DNA of 27,185 bases from Plantago elongata (GCA_036897095.1 JAYMSP010001982.1:1-27185); one strand, 5' to 3'; numbered from the stretch's first letter, positions 1-11,411 are shown. Notes: generated by a model not told the origin, from the sequence alone. Made by a program: numbers and translations.

Positions 1-230
1 TGCAATGGTTGAGCTAGGTCCAGCAGTTTTTGTTATACTTTCCTGTGTAGGAACATATAAACAAGCCAGCAAGGAAACAATTCCAGCACATAAAATACCT
101 GCTACTAAGTGATAAGCAAAGAATTCAACATCAAGGATTTCCCCATACTATCTTGATGAGATTCGTTTCGAGTACATACTTGAATTATGCGTCACAGGTC
201 TGCCCGGTGCTTGTAGCACCTGGTTTGACA
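1..230 (-). other. Unresolved open frame at the left edge (possible 3' exon of a gene leaving the window)
   Basis: On the minus strand a frame stays open from about 157 down to base 1. It would encode a hydrophobic stretch (FFAYHLVAGILCAGIVSLL) followed by a polar tail, which could be a membrane-spanning segment. Directly upstream, a second frame (VLQAPGRPVTHNSSMYSK) ends in a TAG at the point where the hydrophobic frame begins. The two frames cannot be joined by an intron of plausible plant length. I do not recognise a protein family. This could be the last exon of a gene outside the window or chance open sequence. Confidence 0.2.
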
Positions 231-475
231 AATTGATTGCAAGTTCGAGAAAATTTTTTCAAGAAAAGAAGGATCAACATTAGGAAAACGTGCCCAAAAT
301 CTTATTCATTGAGCAAGAGGAGGAAGTAATATATGCAAATTTACAGAGCACACAAATAGAATATTGTCAAGTGAACATGAAACTGATTTAATTCATTCAA
401 ACAATTGATTATTGCCATTGTCTTCACAAGGCAGGTCAAAGAATCAACACCATTACAGATATAAAACAAGATAAA

Positions 476-1607
476 TTACCCCGAAGCAGTTTTCTTCTGC
501 TGAAAGACGACCGCAAAAATTGGGACTCCAACACCAATGCTGAATGCAGTGAGGACCCCAAGACTCATCGTTAGTTTCTGATATTTCATCCTGTCCAAGT
601 TGTACATGTGTTTTGCATGAAGATAAAAGGGCTCATCATGGCCGTGAGCATGCCCTCCCATCTTCTTTACACTAGTTGACTGAATTCCCCTATCCACTCC
701 CACAAACATATCCATTTTTAGTCTCACAATTCAAATTTAATTCTTCTTTTAGTCCGAAGAATTGCTCCCTATTTCTCATGGTGATCCCTAGTAAAATAAT
801 TCAGCGAAGAATTTGATAAACTGCATTAAAAGTCTTACACTGGGTTTCTAACTTCATTTCTTGACTTATGCTTGGATCATGGATGAAATTAGAGGCACAA
901 ATCCTTCAAACAAGTGAAGAATACAATACCTAATATGAAGTCGAACAGACAGAACCACAATACCCATTCAGTAGTTTGCTACGATAAAAAGAAAGAATCA
1001 AACCAAACTGCAGCAGCAGGTCATTTTTATGCACCAAAGTAATTTTCTAGTTTCTACATACACTAGTTTAAACTGGGGCACATCAAGATCTCACATTCTA
1101 GCTCGCCGTGATGTGCGGAGAAGCAGTGAACAAAAATCAACTCCTGATCTTTTCAAGCTTCCACATATCAATCCCTAAAAATCAAACAAATCACTGGAGC
1201 TTATTAGCTTAAGACACTTCGGCTTTATCAGCAACAGCCATTATCTACATGAAGCGATAAAATATAAGAATTCAACAAAGGAACACAAAACAACTAGTAA
1301 TTGATTCATGCTAAGGCCTATATAAGTAGTAATTCTGAAGAGTCGAATAATATAGGAACCAGCATCCACACCAGCAATCCAGCTCAAATTGCTCATGATT
1401 TAAGCATAAATCAAGCTTAAATGTAGTAGATTTCATCTAACAACATTCAAAGATAAATTCTTTTTGCTGAATTAAGCATTTCTAAATTCAATCAAATAAG
1501 AAAATAGGGGTAAAAGGAAGAAGATCGTCACCTGATTTAGGGAGAAATGATGGGGCAGAATTCATGAGCTTGGAAGCACATGATCTCAATCCGTTGTTCA
1601 TTGCCAT
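476..1607 (-). CDS. Small mitochondrial inner-membrane protein, cytochrome c oxidase subunit 7c-like (two exons)
   Basis: The coding sequence is split. Exon 1 is 1607-1532 (ATG at 1605-1607) and exon 2 is 696-476. They are separated by an 835-bp phase-1 intron with GT at 1531-1530 and AG at 698-697. The join gives exactly 99 codons, a 98-aa protein. The N-terminus (MAMNNGLRSCASKLM) is basic and Ser-rich, like a mitochondrial presequence. The middle is His-rich (GGHAHGHDEPFYLHAKHMYN). One hydrophobic helix follows (about residues 68-90), then a short charged tail ending QQKKTASG. The order polar segment, Lys/Gln, helix with an internal Pro, F-x-V-x-x-Q and lysines resembles COX7c-type subunits of complex IV and small plant-specific complex IV subunits. 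The family call rests on recalled architecture, so it is moderate. Gene structure is supported by the frame, the splice sites and the exact codon count. The gene is unrelated to the receptor cluster and marks its left border. Confidence 0.72.
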
Positions 1608-1689
1608 TTCCACAATGCCCAAATAATGCAAGAGAAATTGAAACTGGGAGAAATAAGTTAGGGTTTCTGATTGGGGATGAGACGATGGT

Positions 1690-2212
1690 TTAGCCCAAGA
1701 GAGCCTTAAATCAATTTCAATCTCGAGGTAATTGTTTGTAACGAATTTCAACTCGAAGTCTCTATTAAATATAGAACATATTGAAACTTATAATATGACA
1801 TATAAAATTTATTCAATTATATTATCAAATGAGTTAAACGAAAATTTTAATGAGTTGATACTATAATTATCAAATAAAAATTTCATTACCATATAATAAA
1901 AACTAACTATATTGAGATATCACATGATTATTTCCGAAACAAACGAGAATTATTCATATAGAATCAAATGACTAGAAACACGAAGAACATGATTCGATTT
2001 TCAATCGTCTACATCCGCTAAAAACAGGATGAAAATTTTATTGATAGGGCTATTTCAAATAACGACTATAAATTTCTAGGATAAATCAATCCACAATGAA
2101 TTAGATTTCTCAAACTTCAAGCAACATTATCCCCTTCTATCACAATACAAGGAGACACAAATATGCATATGTGTACCACGTCCAAAACTTTTATGACCAC
2201 TCGTACATAGTC
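1690..2212. other. AT-rich intergenic spacer: COX7c-like 5' flank and LRR-kinase 3' flank
   Basis: About 520 bp between the presumed 5' leader of the COX7c-like gene and the stop codon of the first LRR kinase. Both genes are on the minus strand, so this stretch must hold the promoter of the former and the 3' untranslated region of the latter. It is strongly AT-rich with short oligo-A and oligo-T runs. I see no coding frame, tRNA or terminal inverted repeat in it. Confidence 0.5.
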
Positions 2213-5200
2213 CTAAAGGACCACATGAGAAATTTTATGCAACTCTCTCACAACATGAGTCATTGAAATTCTCTCGGCAGGAAGTTCCTCTGTACATGCT
2301 AGCCCAATCTCCATTGCAGAAATCAAACAGTTCTTGACCATGGCGTCGACCCTTTCCTTGTGTTCCTGTAGTATGACGGGGTCTACAATATCCATCACTT
2401 GGCTTGACAATGCTCTTTTAACCATGTCCCGGAGGCTCAATGCATCATTGAATTTGTTACTTGTTGGTCTTCTGCCTGTAAACATCTCTAGTAAAAGAAT
2501 CCCGTAACTGTAAACATCCCCTTCTGTTGAAACCTTGCCGTTCACACCATATTCTGAAGTATTATAAGTAGGAGATCAGAAACTTTATCAGGAAATGGAT
2601 CAGTTCCCCGCATTTAAGTAATTAAACTAAAATAGGTGAGAACTTAAGACATCTTATAGTCGAGTGTATATATCAATGAACCAAGAAAAAGAAGCACGTA
2701 TGTATGCCATCTAGTTGAGAACGCAATGCACAATGCAAATTCAATTCGGAGTTACTGGAAATCACATACCAGGAGCAATGTAGCCTATGGTACCCTTGAT
2801 TCCAATGGAGCTACTTTCATGTTGTACTGAGAGTACACTGGAAATGACTTTTGCCAAACCGAAATCTCCAACATGACCAATCATTTTTTCATCCAAAAGA
2901 ACGTTGCTGGGCTTCAAGTCTCCATGGATTATGACTGAGTCTGTACCAGAATGCAAATACTCAATTGCAGATGCAACATCCATTGCAATACTCAGTCTTT
3001 GCTTCATGTTGAGGATACGTGTTTCTTTAGCATCATGTATGCTTCTGACCTCAGATTTTAAGTGAATCCATTCATCCAAGTTTCCATTTTCCATGAATTC
3101 ATACACCAGTGCCTTAAACTCATTACCTTGAAAATCAGAGCTAGAACATACACTTACTATTTTCAAAAGGTTTCTATGTCTTATGCCTCTCAATGCGTTG
3201 CATTCTGACAAGAAACTTCTAGAACCACCTCTGGTAGCAAGATTTATCACCTTCACTGCAACTCGGATCTGCTCATCGTTGAGAGTTCCTTTATAGACTG
3301 ATCCAAACTGTCCCCGACCAAGTAGATTGGATTCAGAGAACCCACATGTGGCTTTCAGAAGATCTGCATATGATGGCCTCAAAAAGTCAATTGCTAATGA
3401 GGGAACGGAAGACTTCTTTTCTCTTTTCAACACTCTCCGCTTGTAAATAGCCATGTAGTAGCATGAGGCAACAATGATGGACAAAATTCCACAACTGACC
3501 ACTGGGACCAAGATCTTGAGTGGTATAGAAGAGTGTTTTTTCTTGCTACTTGACGACGAGCAAGGGGGGAAGTTTAATGATGGAATTTCCCCACACAACT
3601 TGTTTCCTTCAAGTGAGATCGCACTCATGTTAAGAAACACTCCCTGAATTGGGATTTCACCTTCCAACTTGTTGAAAGATAAATTCAAATACAAGAGATT
3701 TAATCGACCAAAAGACCATGGAATTTCCCCAGAAAAATTATTTCGAGATAGGTCCATATATTGCACACCCCTTAAAGCTGTTAGTGCATCTGGTATTGCT
3801 CCATGAAAGAAGTTGTGATCTAGATAAAGCTGTTCCAATATGATGCAGCTACTCAAGGATTTCGGAATGACTCCCGATAATCTATTATGTGACAAGTCCA
3901 GGCTTATAAGATTGATTAACGAACCAACTTGTGACGGAACAGGACCCGTGAGGGCATTGTGCGACAGGTTAAACCACAATGAGATGGATGACAGGCTCAG
4001 GATTTCAGGAGGTATTGTGCCAGTGAGATTGTTTTGAGAAATGTCGAGTCCTAACAATCTGGTGCAGTTGGCAAGACTTGTAGGTATGTTGCCAGATAGT
4101 CTATTATCCATCAAATCTAAAGTGTTCAACAATGTCAGGTTACCGAGGGAGAAAGGTATGCTGTTTGTTAATCTATTTTGAGCAAGAATAAGTTTTTGTA
4201 GCTTGTTAAGTTCACCTATGCTGGAAGGAATCTGACCACTAAGATAATTATTGTCTAAACCAAAAGCAGTGAGATCAATGAGGTTTCTTATACCTGACGG
4301 TATTCTTCCGTGCAACAGATTATTAGACAGAATTAAGTAGCGCATTCGGGTTGAAAGATTGGCAATGGAGTCAGGCATCAAGCCACTGATCAGATTGTTA
4401 TTGACATTAAGACGTCTGAGCTGGGTGCAGTTTCTCATAGATGAGATGAACTCAAGATCCCCTGTCAATTCATTATTCGCCAGGACAATTTCTTCCAAAC
4501 TTGAGAGCCTAGTAAAATCTAACATTACCGAACCTGCAAAGCTGTTCTGACCAAGGTAAACATATTTAAGTGAAGAAAAATTCGACAAGGAACTCGGGAC
4601 TTCTCCAGTAAAATAGTTATCGGACAATTTTATAAAGTCGAAACTTGAAAATGAGAAACGTAGATGAGAAGGTATGGTTCCGTGCAGATGATTAAATGAA
4701 ATATCGATTTTCGACATGGTGGAACTGTTGAATAGGCCAGATGGAACTTTCCCAATGAAGTTGTTCTGAGATAAATCTAGGTACTGCAGTGATTTAAGTT
4801 GGCCAAGAGACTCCGGGATTTCGCCTTGCATTTCGCACCCTTTCAAAGAAAGTTCCCAGAGACTAGTGAAGTTTCCGAATGATGGTGGGATAGTTCCAGA
4901 AAATTTGTTTTCTGCCAATCCAAGAGCTGCAAGGTTCGCCAATGAACTTAGCTGCATTGGTATGTCTCCGGTGAGTTCGTTATCAATCAAGTTAAGGAAA
5001 TAGAGATTCGTACACCGTGACAAGTTTCTCGGTATCTCCCCACTTAAAGAATTATTGCTAAACCCAATGGCTATAAGTCGCCTCAGTTTACTGATTTCAT
5101 CAGGAATTTGGCCTTTGAAGGTGTTATTTCGTAGCGTAATATATTGGAGAAAAGAAAGATTACCTAAATGAGGCGAAATGGTTCCCACAAGGCCTCTTGA

Positions 5201-5449
5201 CGAGAGATCAATCTCTACAACTCTGTCCGGATGCTTGCGGCCGCAGAAAACGCCCTGCCAGCTACAGAAGTGGACTGTTTCATTCCAGGAAGTTAGAGCT
5301 CCCTGTGGATCAGCACCTATGGCTTTCTTGAAGGCAACAAGTGATTCGAAATCTGTTTCGTTATTGGAGCATGTTGTTGGAGTAGTGAAGTTGAGGAGGC
5401 ATACAAATAAAATGATGCAAGGAGCTTTTAGACAGAGTAATTTCAACAT
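2213..5449 (-). CDS. LRR receptor-like kinase, subfamily XII (EFR/XA21 type), non-RD, intact
   Basis: Exon 1 is 5449-2770 and exon 2 is 2553-2213, separated by a 216-bp phase-1 intron (GT at 2769-2768, AG at 2555-2554) that splits the Glu codon of the P-E-Y-G activation-segment motif. The product is 1006 aa. I chose the Met at 5449 because a signal peptide follows at once (LLCLKAPCIILFVCLL); the frame is open for 39 more codons upstream without secretion features. Domains: LRR N-cap (ALTSWNETVHFCSWQGVFC); about 22 LRRs of the xxLxxLxLxxNxxxGxIP type; one membrane helix at about 645-669; Ser/Thr kinase from about 709 with GRGQFGSVYKG, VAVK, GDFGLAK and DVYSYGILLLEMFTGRRPT. The catalytic loop reads HGDLKPSN, with Gly where RD kinases have Arg. 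Family members sense microbial peptides at the plasma membrane with LRR-II co-receptors; this gene's ligand is unknown. No defect is visible. Confidence 0.93.
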
Positions 5450-5693
5450 GGTCTTTTGATAATTATGTGTTATACTTTCTTGTGTGTGTATTTTCTTTGA
5501 GGGGCCATTCATAGATACTTGAGTTTTACCTGAGTTATTTTCCGAGTACGTTATGTAATGCGACAAGAAGAGCCGACACTGGTCTACATGTGATCACTTG
5601 GCTTTACTTCATCTGATTTGTACTAGTAACTCAGTTAGAAAAATATTATTTCATAGGGAAGGGACTCTAAAATCGTGACGTAAAGTGATTCAA

Positions 5694-5792
5694 TGTAAAT
5701 ACATTCCGGAAATTACGGCTTCATCTTGACGTGAACCTATTTCACAATAAATAGTCGGTTACACTAAATGCTTTTAATTTTGGACCGTGATA
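5694..5792 (+). repeat. Left LTR of the TRIM-like element
   Basis: A 99-bp terminal repeat opening TGTAAATACATT and closing GGACCGTGATA, followed after four A residues by the primer-binding-site-like TGATATCAGAGCTT. Its partner is 6198-6299. Confidence 0.68.
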
Positions 5793-6197
5793 AAAATGAT
5801 ATCAGAGCTTAGGCTAGTATCTTTGAGGAGCCTAGACTAAAATATGTGAAAAAATAAGGTTTAAATTGGTGAAGTTTCATTTTGGATGGAGAAAAAGAAT
5901 CAAGAAGTTAGGTTAGAACCTTTGAGGATCTTAGGTTGGTCTTTCGAGGGTTATAATTGTGAAGCAGTTACCGGGTCTCAAGTTTTGGAAGATATATTGA
6001 ATTTTTTGAAGTATGGTGTTTTCAAGTGAGATGTCTAAAGTGATATTCTACTTTAGTATTAATTTTGTTGATGAGATTTCTGGTTCAAGTGAAACGTATT
6101 AGGACGAAGCAGGTGATTGGAAGATTTTGAAAGTGGCGCAGTGAAAGTGTGGTGTATTTAAGTTTTAAGGAGAAAACTTATTTTAAGGAGGAGAGGA

Positions 6198-6299
6198 TGT
6201 AAAATTTTGAAAATTAAATTTGAAGCTTGGTCTTGACGTGAGTCTATCTCACGATAGACGATCCATCACATTAAATGTTTTTAGTTTTGGGACTTGACA
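6198..6299 (+). repeat. Right LTR of the TRIM-like element
   Basis: A 102-bp terminal repeat opening TGTAAAATTTTG and closing GGGACTTGACA, directly preceded by the purine tract at 6185-6197. Its partner is 5694-5792. Confidence 0.68.
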
Positions 6300-7540
6300 A
6301 TATTACAATTACATATGTTTATTAGATTTATGTGGCTGCAATTAGGTGTAAGAATTGAAGTATCACATCACTTTGTTTTGGAAGGAATACATGAATAAAA
6401 CCAACCATTGAGATGTGATCGTTCGAGTCAATATTAGGTGAAATGGTGAACGGACCGCCAATAGAGAGACTTTAAGCATCATAAACAGAAGGTGGACAGA
6501 TCTATATGTCACGCGTAACTATAAGCTAATAATTTGAGTTGAAAAATGAAATCATCCATATGAATGGAATAATATTTAACGCGGCAATTTCAGTTCCTAT
6601 TAACAAGAAGACTGGTTTGAAACGCAAGTCCATCTGCACCTACGATTTTGTTTGAAAATGGTACTCTAACGTGTATAGTAGTAGTTATATGATCTAGCTA
6701 GATTACCTTTAAATATTGTTTACGTTTTTAGTGTTTAACGTTTTTAGTTCGCTATATGCTTTTAGCTCGTTTTGTACTGTTTATTTAATTTAATTTTATA
6801 TTTTTTCAAAGTCGTAAAGTAATAATTTAAACTTGTATACATGTAGAATGTCTAGATTACACATTATTTTTTAATTTAAAATATAAATCTTAAATGAATT
6901 AAATATTTAGTATAGATAGATATTTATTTTATATAATTCTTACATGCGCCTTAAGGCGCTCGTGTATTTATAATTTTTTAAGTTTTGAGGCTTTTTAATT
7001 TACTCTTCTGCTCGCGCTCACGCTCCAAGTGATCTAGGTATCAGTAATTGTTATTTATTCAATTTTAATTTACTTTGTAGTAGTAATTGTCTAGTTGGCT
7101 GTTGTACATATTTAGAATGGTATACAAATTCTTATAAACCCTCGTGATTTTTTTATCGTTTTCAACAAAACGTAAAAATTATTTAAAAAATCCCCACTAT
7201 AAATTTACAAATTTTACCATTTTTTTTTATATGAAATACAATAGTAAGGTAGTCGAAAAGAAAACTTTCCAATTAGTGTATCAGAATTTAATTTATGAGT
7301 AGCAGTTCCATGATTGCTTAGGTGAAATTGTTGAAGAAAATATGGAGCAATTAAATGATTCAAGTGGCCATGATAGTGTTGAGGAATTGGTTTTATGGAG
7401 TCCACCAAGTGTGGTTGGAAATCCAAATTTAGCATATTATTGTGTTAAAGTGTGTATTTATGAACAATTATTAATTTGAGTTTTACCGTTAGATTTTGTG
7501 TGTTCCTTAGCTCATTGTAAAGTAGAATGCATAAGCTTCG
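6300..7540. other. AT-rich intergenic DNA without recognisable genes
   Basis: No frame here resembles a protein I know. From 6710 to 6780 there are three loose repeats built around ACGTTTTTAG-like words. At 6946-6959 there is a perfect 14-bp palindrome, GCGCCTTAAGGCGC, in otherwise AT-rich sequence. The rest shows only short A and T tracts. Confidence 0.45.
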
Positions 7541-7619
7541 TACCTATAAAATAGGGCATTTAACTAATTTTAAGTGTGAATGCCAAATTGATTGAAATTG
7601 TGCTAGTTGGGACTTACTT

Positions 7620-7800
7620 CTCGCATTTATCCCACATTGGACTGGATGGAGGGAAAGAATACTGGCTATGGTTATGGAATGCCGCACATGGGCTAAATTC
7701 ATGACCGGATTTGAACAGGTGGTACGACCTGAAATGGGTGCGTGCTGCTGCACCACGAGTGCCGGACTGAATTGAAATGGACCTTAGACTTGGAGGGGAA
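7620..7800 (-). repeat. Possible tRNA-derived SINE fragment (A/B-box-like motifs)
   Basis: On the minus strand TGGTGCAGCAG (7755-7745) resembles a Pol III A box, and GTTCAAATCC (7716-7707) resembles a B box about 28 bp downstream, a spacing found in tRNAs and tRNA-derived SINEs. The segment is richer in G+C than its flanks. I could not define its ends, a tail or a target-site duplication. It does not fold into a tRNA by eye. It could also be a piece of another repeat. Confidence 0.3.
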
Positions 7801-8089
7801 TCATCCCTCCGAGTTGAAAACCAACTGCACAGAAGACACGGAGAGTTTCTCTCATACCATCTTGGTTCATCAATTTCTAGTTGTGTGGTTTCTGCTTCTA
7901 ACACTAGTACTGTAGTTTTCCAATCAGAAATGTTTTCTTTCATGAAATTAGATGCCACACTACATATGTTATTATCAGTTCTGAAACTATATGATGATGA
8001 TCAATACATCAGAGAAACAGAAGATCAAATATGTTACATGGTTCATTTATTCTGTGTTACATTACAGACTCCCAAATGTCTTTTATGAA

Positions 8090-11000
8090 TCACTCGACCA
8101 TATCAGCAGCTTTCTGCAACTTACGAACAACATCACTCATCTCCATCCTATCTCGAGGTAATTCATCGGAACATGCTACACCAATCTCTAGTACAGAAAC
8201 TAAACAGTTACAGCAGATTTCATGATCCATTTCCTTATCACGTTCATTTTGGATGAACAGATCAGAGATTTCAGTTACTTGACTTGGCAGTGATCTTCTC
8301 ACCAATTCATGGAGGCTCGAGTGATCCATGACTGCATCATCGTCTGTTGGTCTTCTCCCTGTGAACATCTCTAGTAATAGAATCCCATAACTGTACACAT
8401 CGCCTTGAGTCGAAATCATGCCACTCATGCCATACTCTAAAACACAAGTTGAGTTACAGAAGTTAAAATATACTCTAGCCAGTGAAACATTAATGTTGAA
8501 GTCTTAAAACAAAGATGTAATTGATGTACTGACATTAGGAAGTCTTACCAGGAGGGATATATCCGATAGTTCCCCTGATACCAATTGAAGTGCTTTCGGG
8601 AGCTGAAAATGTGTTGGAAATGATTTTCGCTAATCCAAAATCCCCAAGATGAGCAGTCATTTCTTCATCTAAAAGAACATTGCTAGGCTTCACATCGCCA
8701 TGAACGATAGTAGAATCTGTACCATGATGCAGGTAAGCAAGTGCAGACGCAATGTCGATGGCAATATTCAATCTCTGCCTCAGGCTAACATTTCTCCTGT
8801 TTCCCTCCGACTCCTCGTGCAGCCACTCGTCCAAGTTTCCGTTGGCCTTAAATTCATAAATGCTTTGAAATCATTCCCTTGGAAATCTGCGCTTGAACAT
8901 ACACTCACTAATTTTACAAGGTTCCTGTGTCTTATGCCTCCCAAAGCGTTGCACTCAGAGATAAAACTCTTTGAAGCCCCTTTAGTATCAAGATTGAGCA
9001 CCTTCACTGCAACTGGGATATGTGCATCACCGATGATTGCTTTATACACAGAACCGTACCTTCCGCTGCCAACTAAATTAGCCATTGAGAATTCATCAGT
9101 GGCTTTTAGGAGATCTGCGTAAGATAGCCTCAAAAAGGCCGTGTCTGCTAAAGCCACATAAGATTGTGTATTTTTTGACACTTGTTTCCGGCATTTAAGC
9201 ATGTAAAAGAAGCATGCTACAACAGAAATGCACACGACTCCAGCTGCTACTGGAATCAAGATTTCCAATAGCAGTGAATTCTTCTTGGAATTTGACAAGC
9301 ATCTAGGAAGCTGAAGATATGGAATTACTCCACACAAGTTGTTTCCTTTGAGGAAGATGGCACTCTCATTTAGAAAAACTCCCTGATCCGGGACTTCACC
9401 TTGGAATCTGTTAAAAGACAGATTCAAATAGTGAAGACCCATTTCCCCTAAAAATCGTGGAATTGGCCCTGTCAGGTTGTTACGTGATACATCCATATAC
9501 TGCAGACCCCTCAGAGTGTGTAGACCATCGGGAACTTCTCCGTTCAAAGAATTGTCCTGTATCTGAATTCGCTCGAGTGTCACACAGCTTCCCAAAGTAA
9601 TTGGAATAGGTCCTGATAACCTGTTGTAGGACAAATCCAGGTCTGCAAGATTTATCAAAGAACCGATTTCCGGAGGAATAGATCCACTGAGGTCATTGTG
9701 GGACAGGTCCAAAAAGATCGAAATTGATTCGAGGCTGACAATCCCTCCAGGTATTGAACCATTGAGATTGTTTCGAGAAATGTTCAGGCTCAACAAGTTG
9801 GTATAATTACTGAGGCTAATAGGTATATTCCCATAGAGATCATTATCCTGCAAGTATAGATGATTGAGCAAGGACAAGTTACCAAATGAGTTTGGAATCT
9901 CATCAGTCAATCTGTTACCTCCAAGATATATTTCTTGCAACTTACTAAGTTTACCCATGGAGGAGGGAATCTGACCTTCGAAATCATTGTACTCGAGTGA
10001 TAAAAGAGTTAGGTTTGTGAGGTTCCCTATGGCAGAAGGAATGGTTCCATTAAACCGGTTTGCACCTAGATACAGGTAATTAAGCTGGCTTGGGAGGTTG
10101 CCAATGTAGTCTGGCAACGAGCCACTAAATAGATTATCTACCGCCCCAAGCAATGTTAGGCTTGTGCAATTTTCCATGGATGAGATAAAACTAAAATCTC
10201 CATCGAAATTATTCGAATCAAGGAACAGATGTTGTAAAAGTGAAAACCTGCTAAAATCAATCATCATCTGTCCTGCAAAATTGTTCAAAGACAAATCAAT
10301 TTCCTCCATCATGGAAAAGTTTGACAGTGAAACTGGGACTATACCATGAAAATTGTTATCTTTCAAATCTATGTATCTCAATCTTGTACTAAAACCTATC
10401 TCAGAAGGTAAGGTTCCTACGAACTGATTAGAACGCAACAATAAAGTAGAGATGGTGGACATATTATACAAGCCAGATGGGATTGTACCATTCAGCCTGT
10501 TGTCATCTAAAATTAGAAATCCTAGTGACTGAAGCCGAACAAGTGAATCAGGAAGCTCTCCTTGGATGCCACAATTTCGTAACGAAAGCACAATGAGATT
10601 GGTTAAGTTACTGAAGGATGATGGAATACTTCCTGAGAGATAATTTCCTCCAATGCCTAACCTTTCGAGGTTTGGCAATGAACCTAGCTCTGGGATTATA
10701 GGTCCAGTGAGATGGTTATCGATCAGGTTAACAGAAACTAAATCTGTACACAGTGATAAGTTTCTAGGAATCTCACCACTAAATGTATTGTTACTGAAGT
10801 CGATCAATTCAAGCCGTCTCAAATGACCAATTTGATCTGGGATTTGGCCATAGAAGCTGTTATTCTGTAGAATAATGGTTCTAAGGAAAGAAAGATTACC
10901 TAAATGAGGCGAGATGGATCCGATTAGTCCTTGTGAATTGACATCAATTGTTATAACTCTGTTTTGATGCCTCTGACTGCATAAGATGCCTTGCCAGCTA

Positions 11001-11191
11001 CAGAAATCGACTGTTTCATTCCATGAGCTTAGAGCTCCATATGGATCACTGTCAAGAGATTTCTTGAAGGCTAGAAGTGCGCGGAAATCGGTATCGTTGT
11101 TCGAGCCTGTGATGGGAGCAGTGACAAAGTATAGGATAAATAAGAAGATCCAGAAGATGAAGCAGTGGATATCAAATGTAAGTTTTGCCAT
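8090..11191 (-). pseudogene. LRR receptor-like kinase, subfamily XII, frameshifted in the kinase N-lobe
   Basis: Exon 1 is 11191-8549 and exon 2 is 8436-8090, with a 112-bp phase-1 intron (GT at 8548-8547, AG at 8438-8437) in the same P-E-Y-G codon as in the neighbouring paralogue. The N-terminus has a signal peptide (CFIFWIFLFILYFV), an LRR N-cap (SWNETVDFCSWQGILC), about 22 LRRs and a membrane helix. The kinase starts at GSGRYGSVYKA with VAVKVLNL. At 8860/8861 the frame breaks: where the paralogue reads FKALVYEF, this gene has four bases fewer, and translation ends at a stop at 8780-8782 after 803 aa. Downstream, the other frame resumes good kinase sequence: GNLDEWLH, HGDVKPSN (non-RD), GDFGLAK, PPEYG, DVYSYGILLLEMFTGRRPT. 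The spliced length, 2990 nt, is one short of a multiple of three; adding four bases would give 997 codons' worth of protein. It is probably a recent pseudogene or decoy-like truncated receptor; a sequencing error is possible but the site is not a homopolymer. Confidence 0.88.
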
Positions 11192-11411
11192 TTATGTTCT
11201 TTCTGGTGCTAAAGAATGTGAGATAATACATGTTGTAGTTTAATTCATGCTGTTTTAAATTCATCATTAGACAAAAAGTCCTTGATCATGACATGTTGGG
11301 CAATACTCCTCCATACATGATACATCTCATCAACGTATATAATATTATTACATGCTGTCAATATCTGACTATAAATGAAAATAAATTCAAAATATTTTCT
11401 CATTCACATTA

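Larger units (their letters stand above)
5694..6299 (+). mobile_element. TRIM-like miniature LTR retrotransposon, non-autonomous and degenerate
   Basis: Two direct repeats of about 100 bp, 5694-5792 and 6198-6299, both begin TGTAAA and end near TGATA or TGACA. They share CTTGACGTGA, then CTAT and TCAC, then TAAATG and TTTTGG; by eye their last 75 bp match at about three positions in four. Just inside the left repeat, 5797-5810 reads TGATATCAGAGCTT, one base off the TGGTATCAGAGC primer-binding site used with initiator Met-tRNA. Just before the right repeat is a purine tract, 6185-6197 (AAGGAGGAGAGGA), fitting a polypurine tract. The internal region is about 405 bp without coding capacity. Total length of about 606 bp with 100-bp LTRs fits the TRIM class. 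I found no target-site duplication (TTCAA on the left, ATATT on the right), so the copy is old or rearranged. Confidence 0.72.

Noticed and set aside
2600..5400. CRISPR-like or satellite repeats suggested by the periodic LRR coding sequence
   Set aside because: The 72-bp periodicity comes from 24-residue leucine-rich repeats in a coding frame; spacers and palindromic repeats are absent.
3840..5459. Plus-strand frames lying within the LRR and WAK genes
   Set aside because: They are antisense or out-of-frame shadows of the receptor genes; their residues mirror LRR repeats and carry no independent motifs.
5797..5810. A tRNA gene suggested by the initiator-Met-tRNA-like word
   Set aside because: Only the primer-binding complement is present; no cloverleaf surrounds it, and its position fits an LTR element.
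5689..6304. A 5-bp target-site duplication for the TRIM-like element
   Set aside because: The flanking bases TTCAA and ATATT do not match, so no duplication is claimed.
7777..8088. A plus-strand frame of 103 codons before the second LRR gene
   Set aside because: It has no recognisable motif and lies in the 3' flank of the LRR gene and possible repeat DNA; probably chance.
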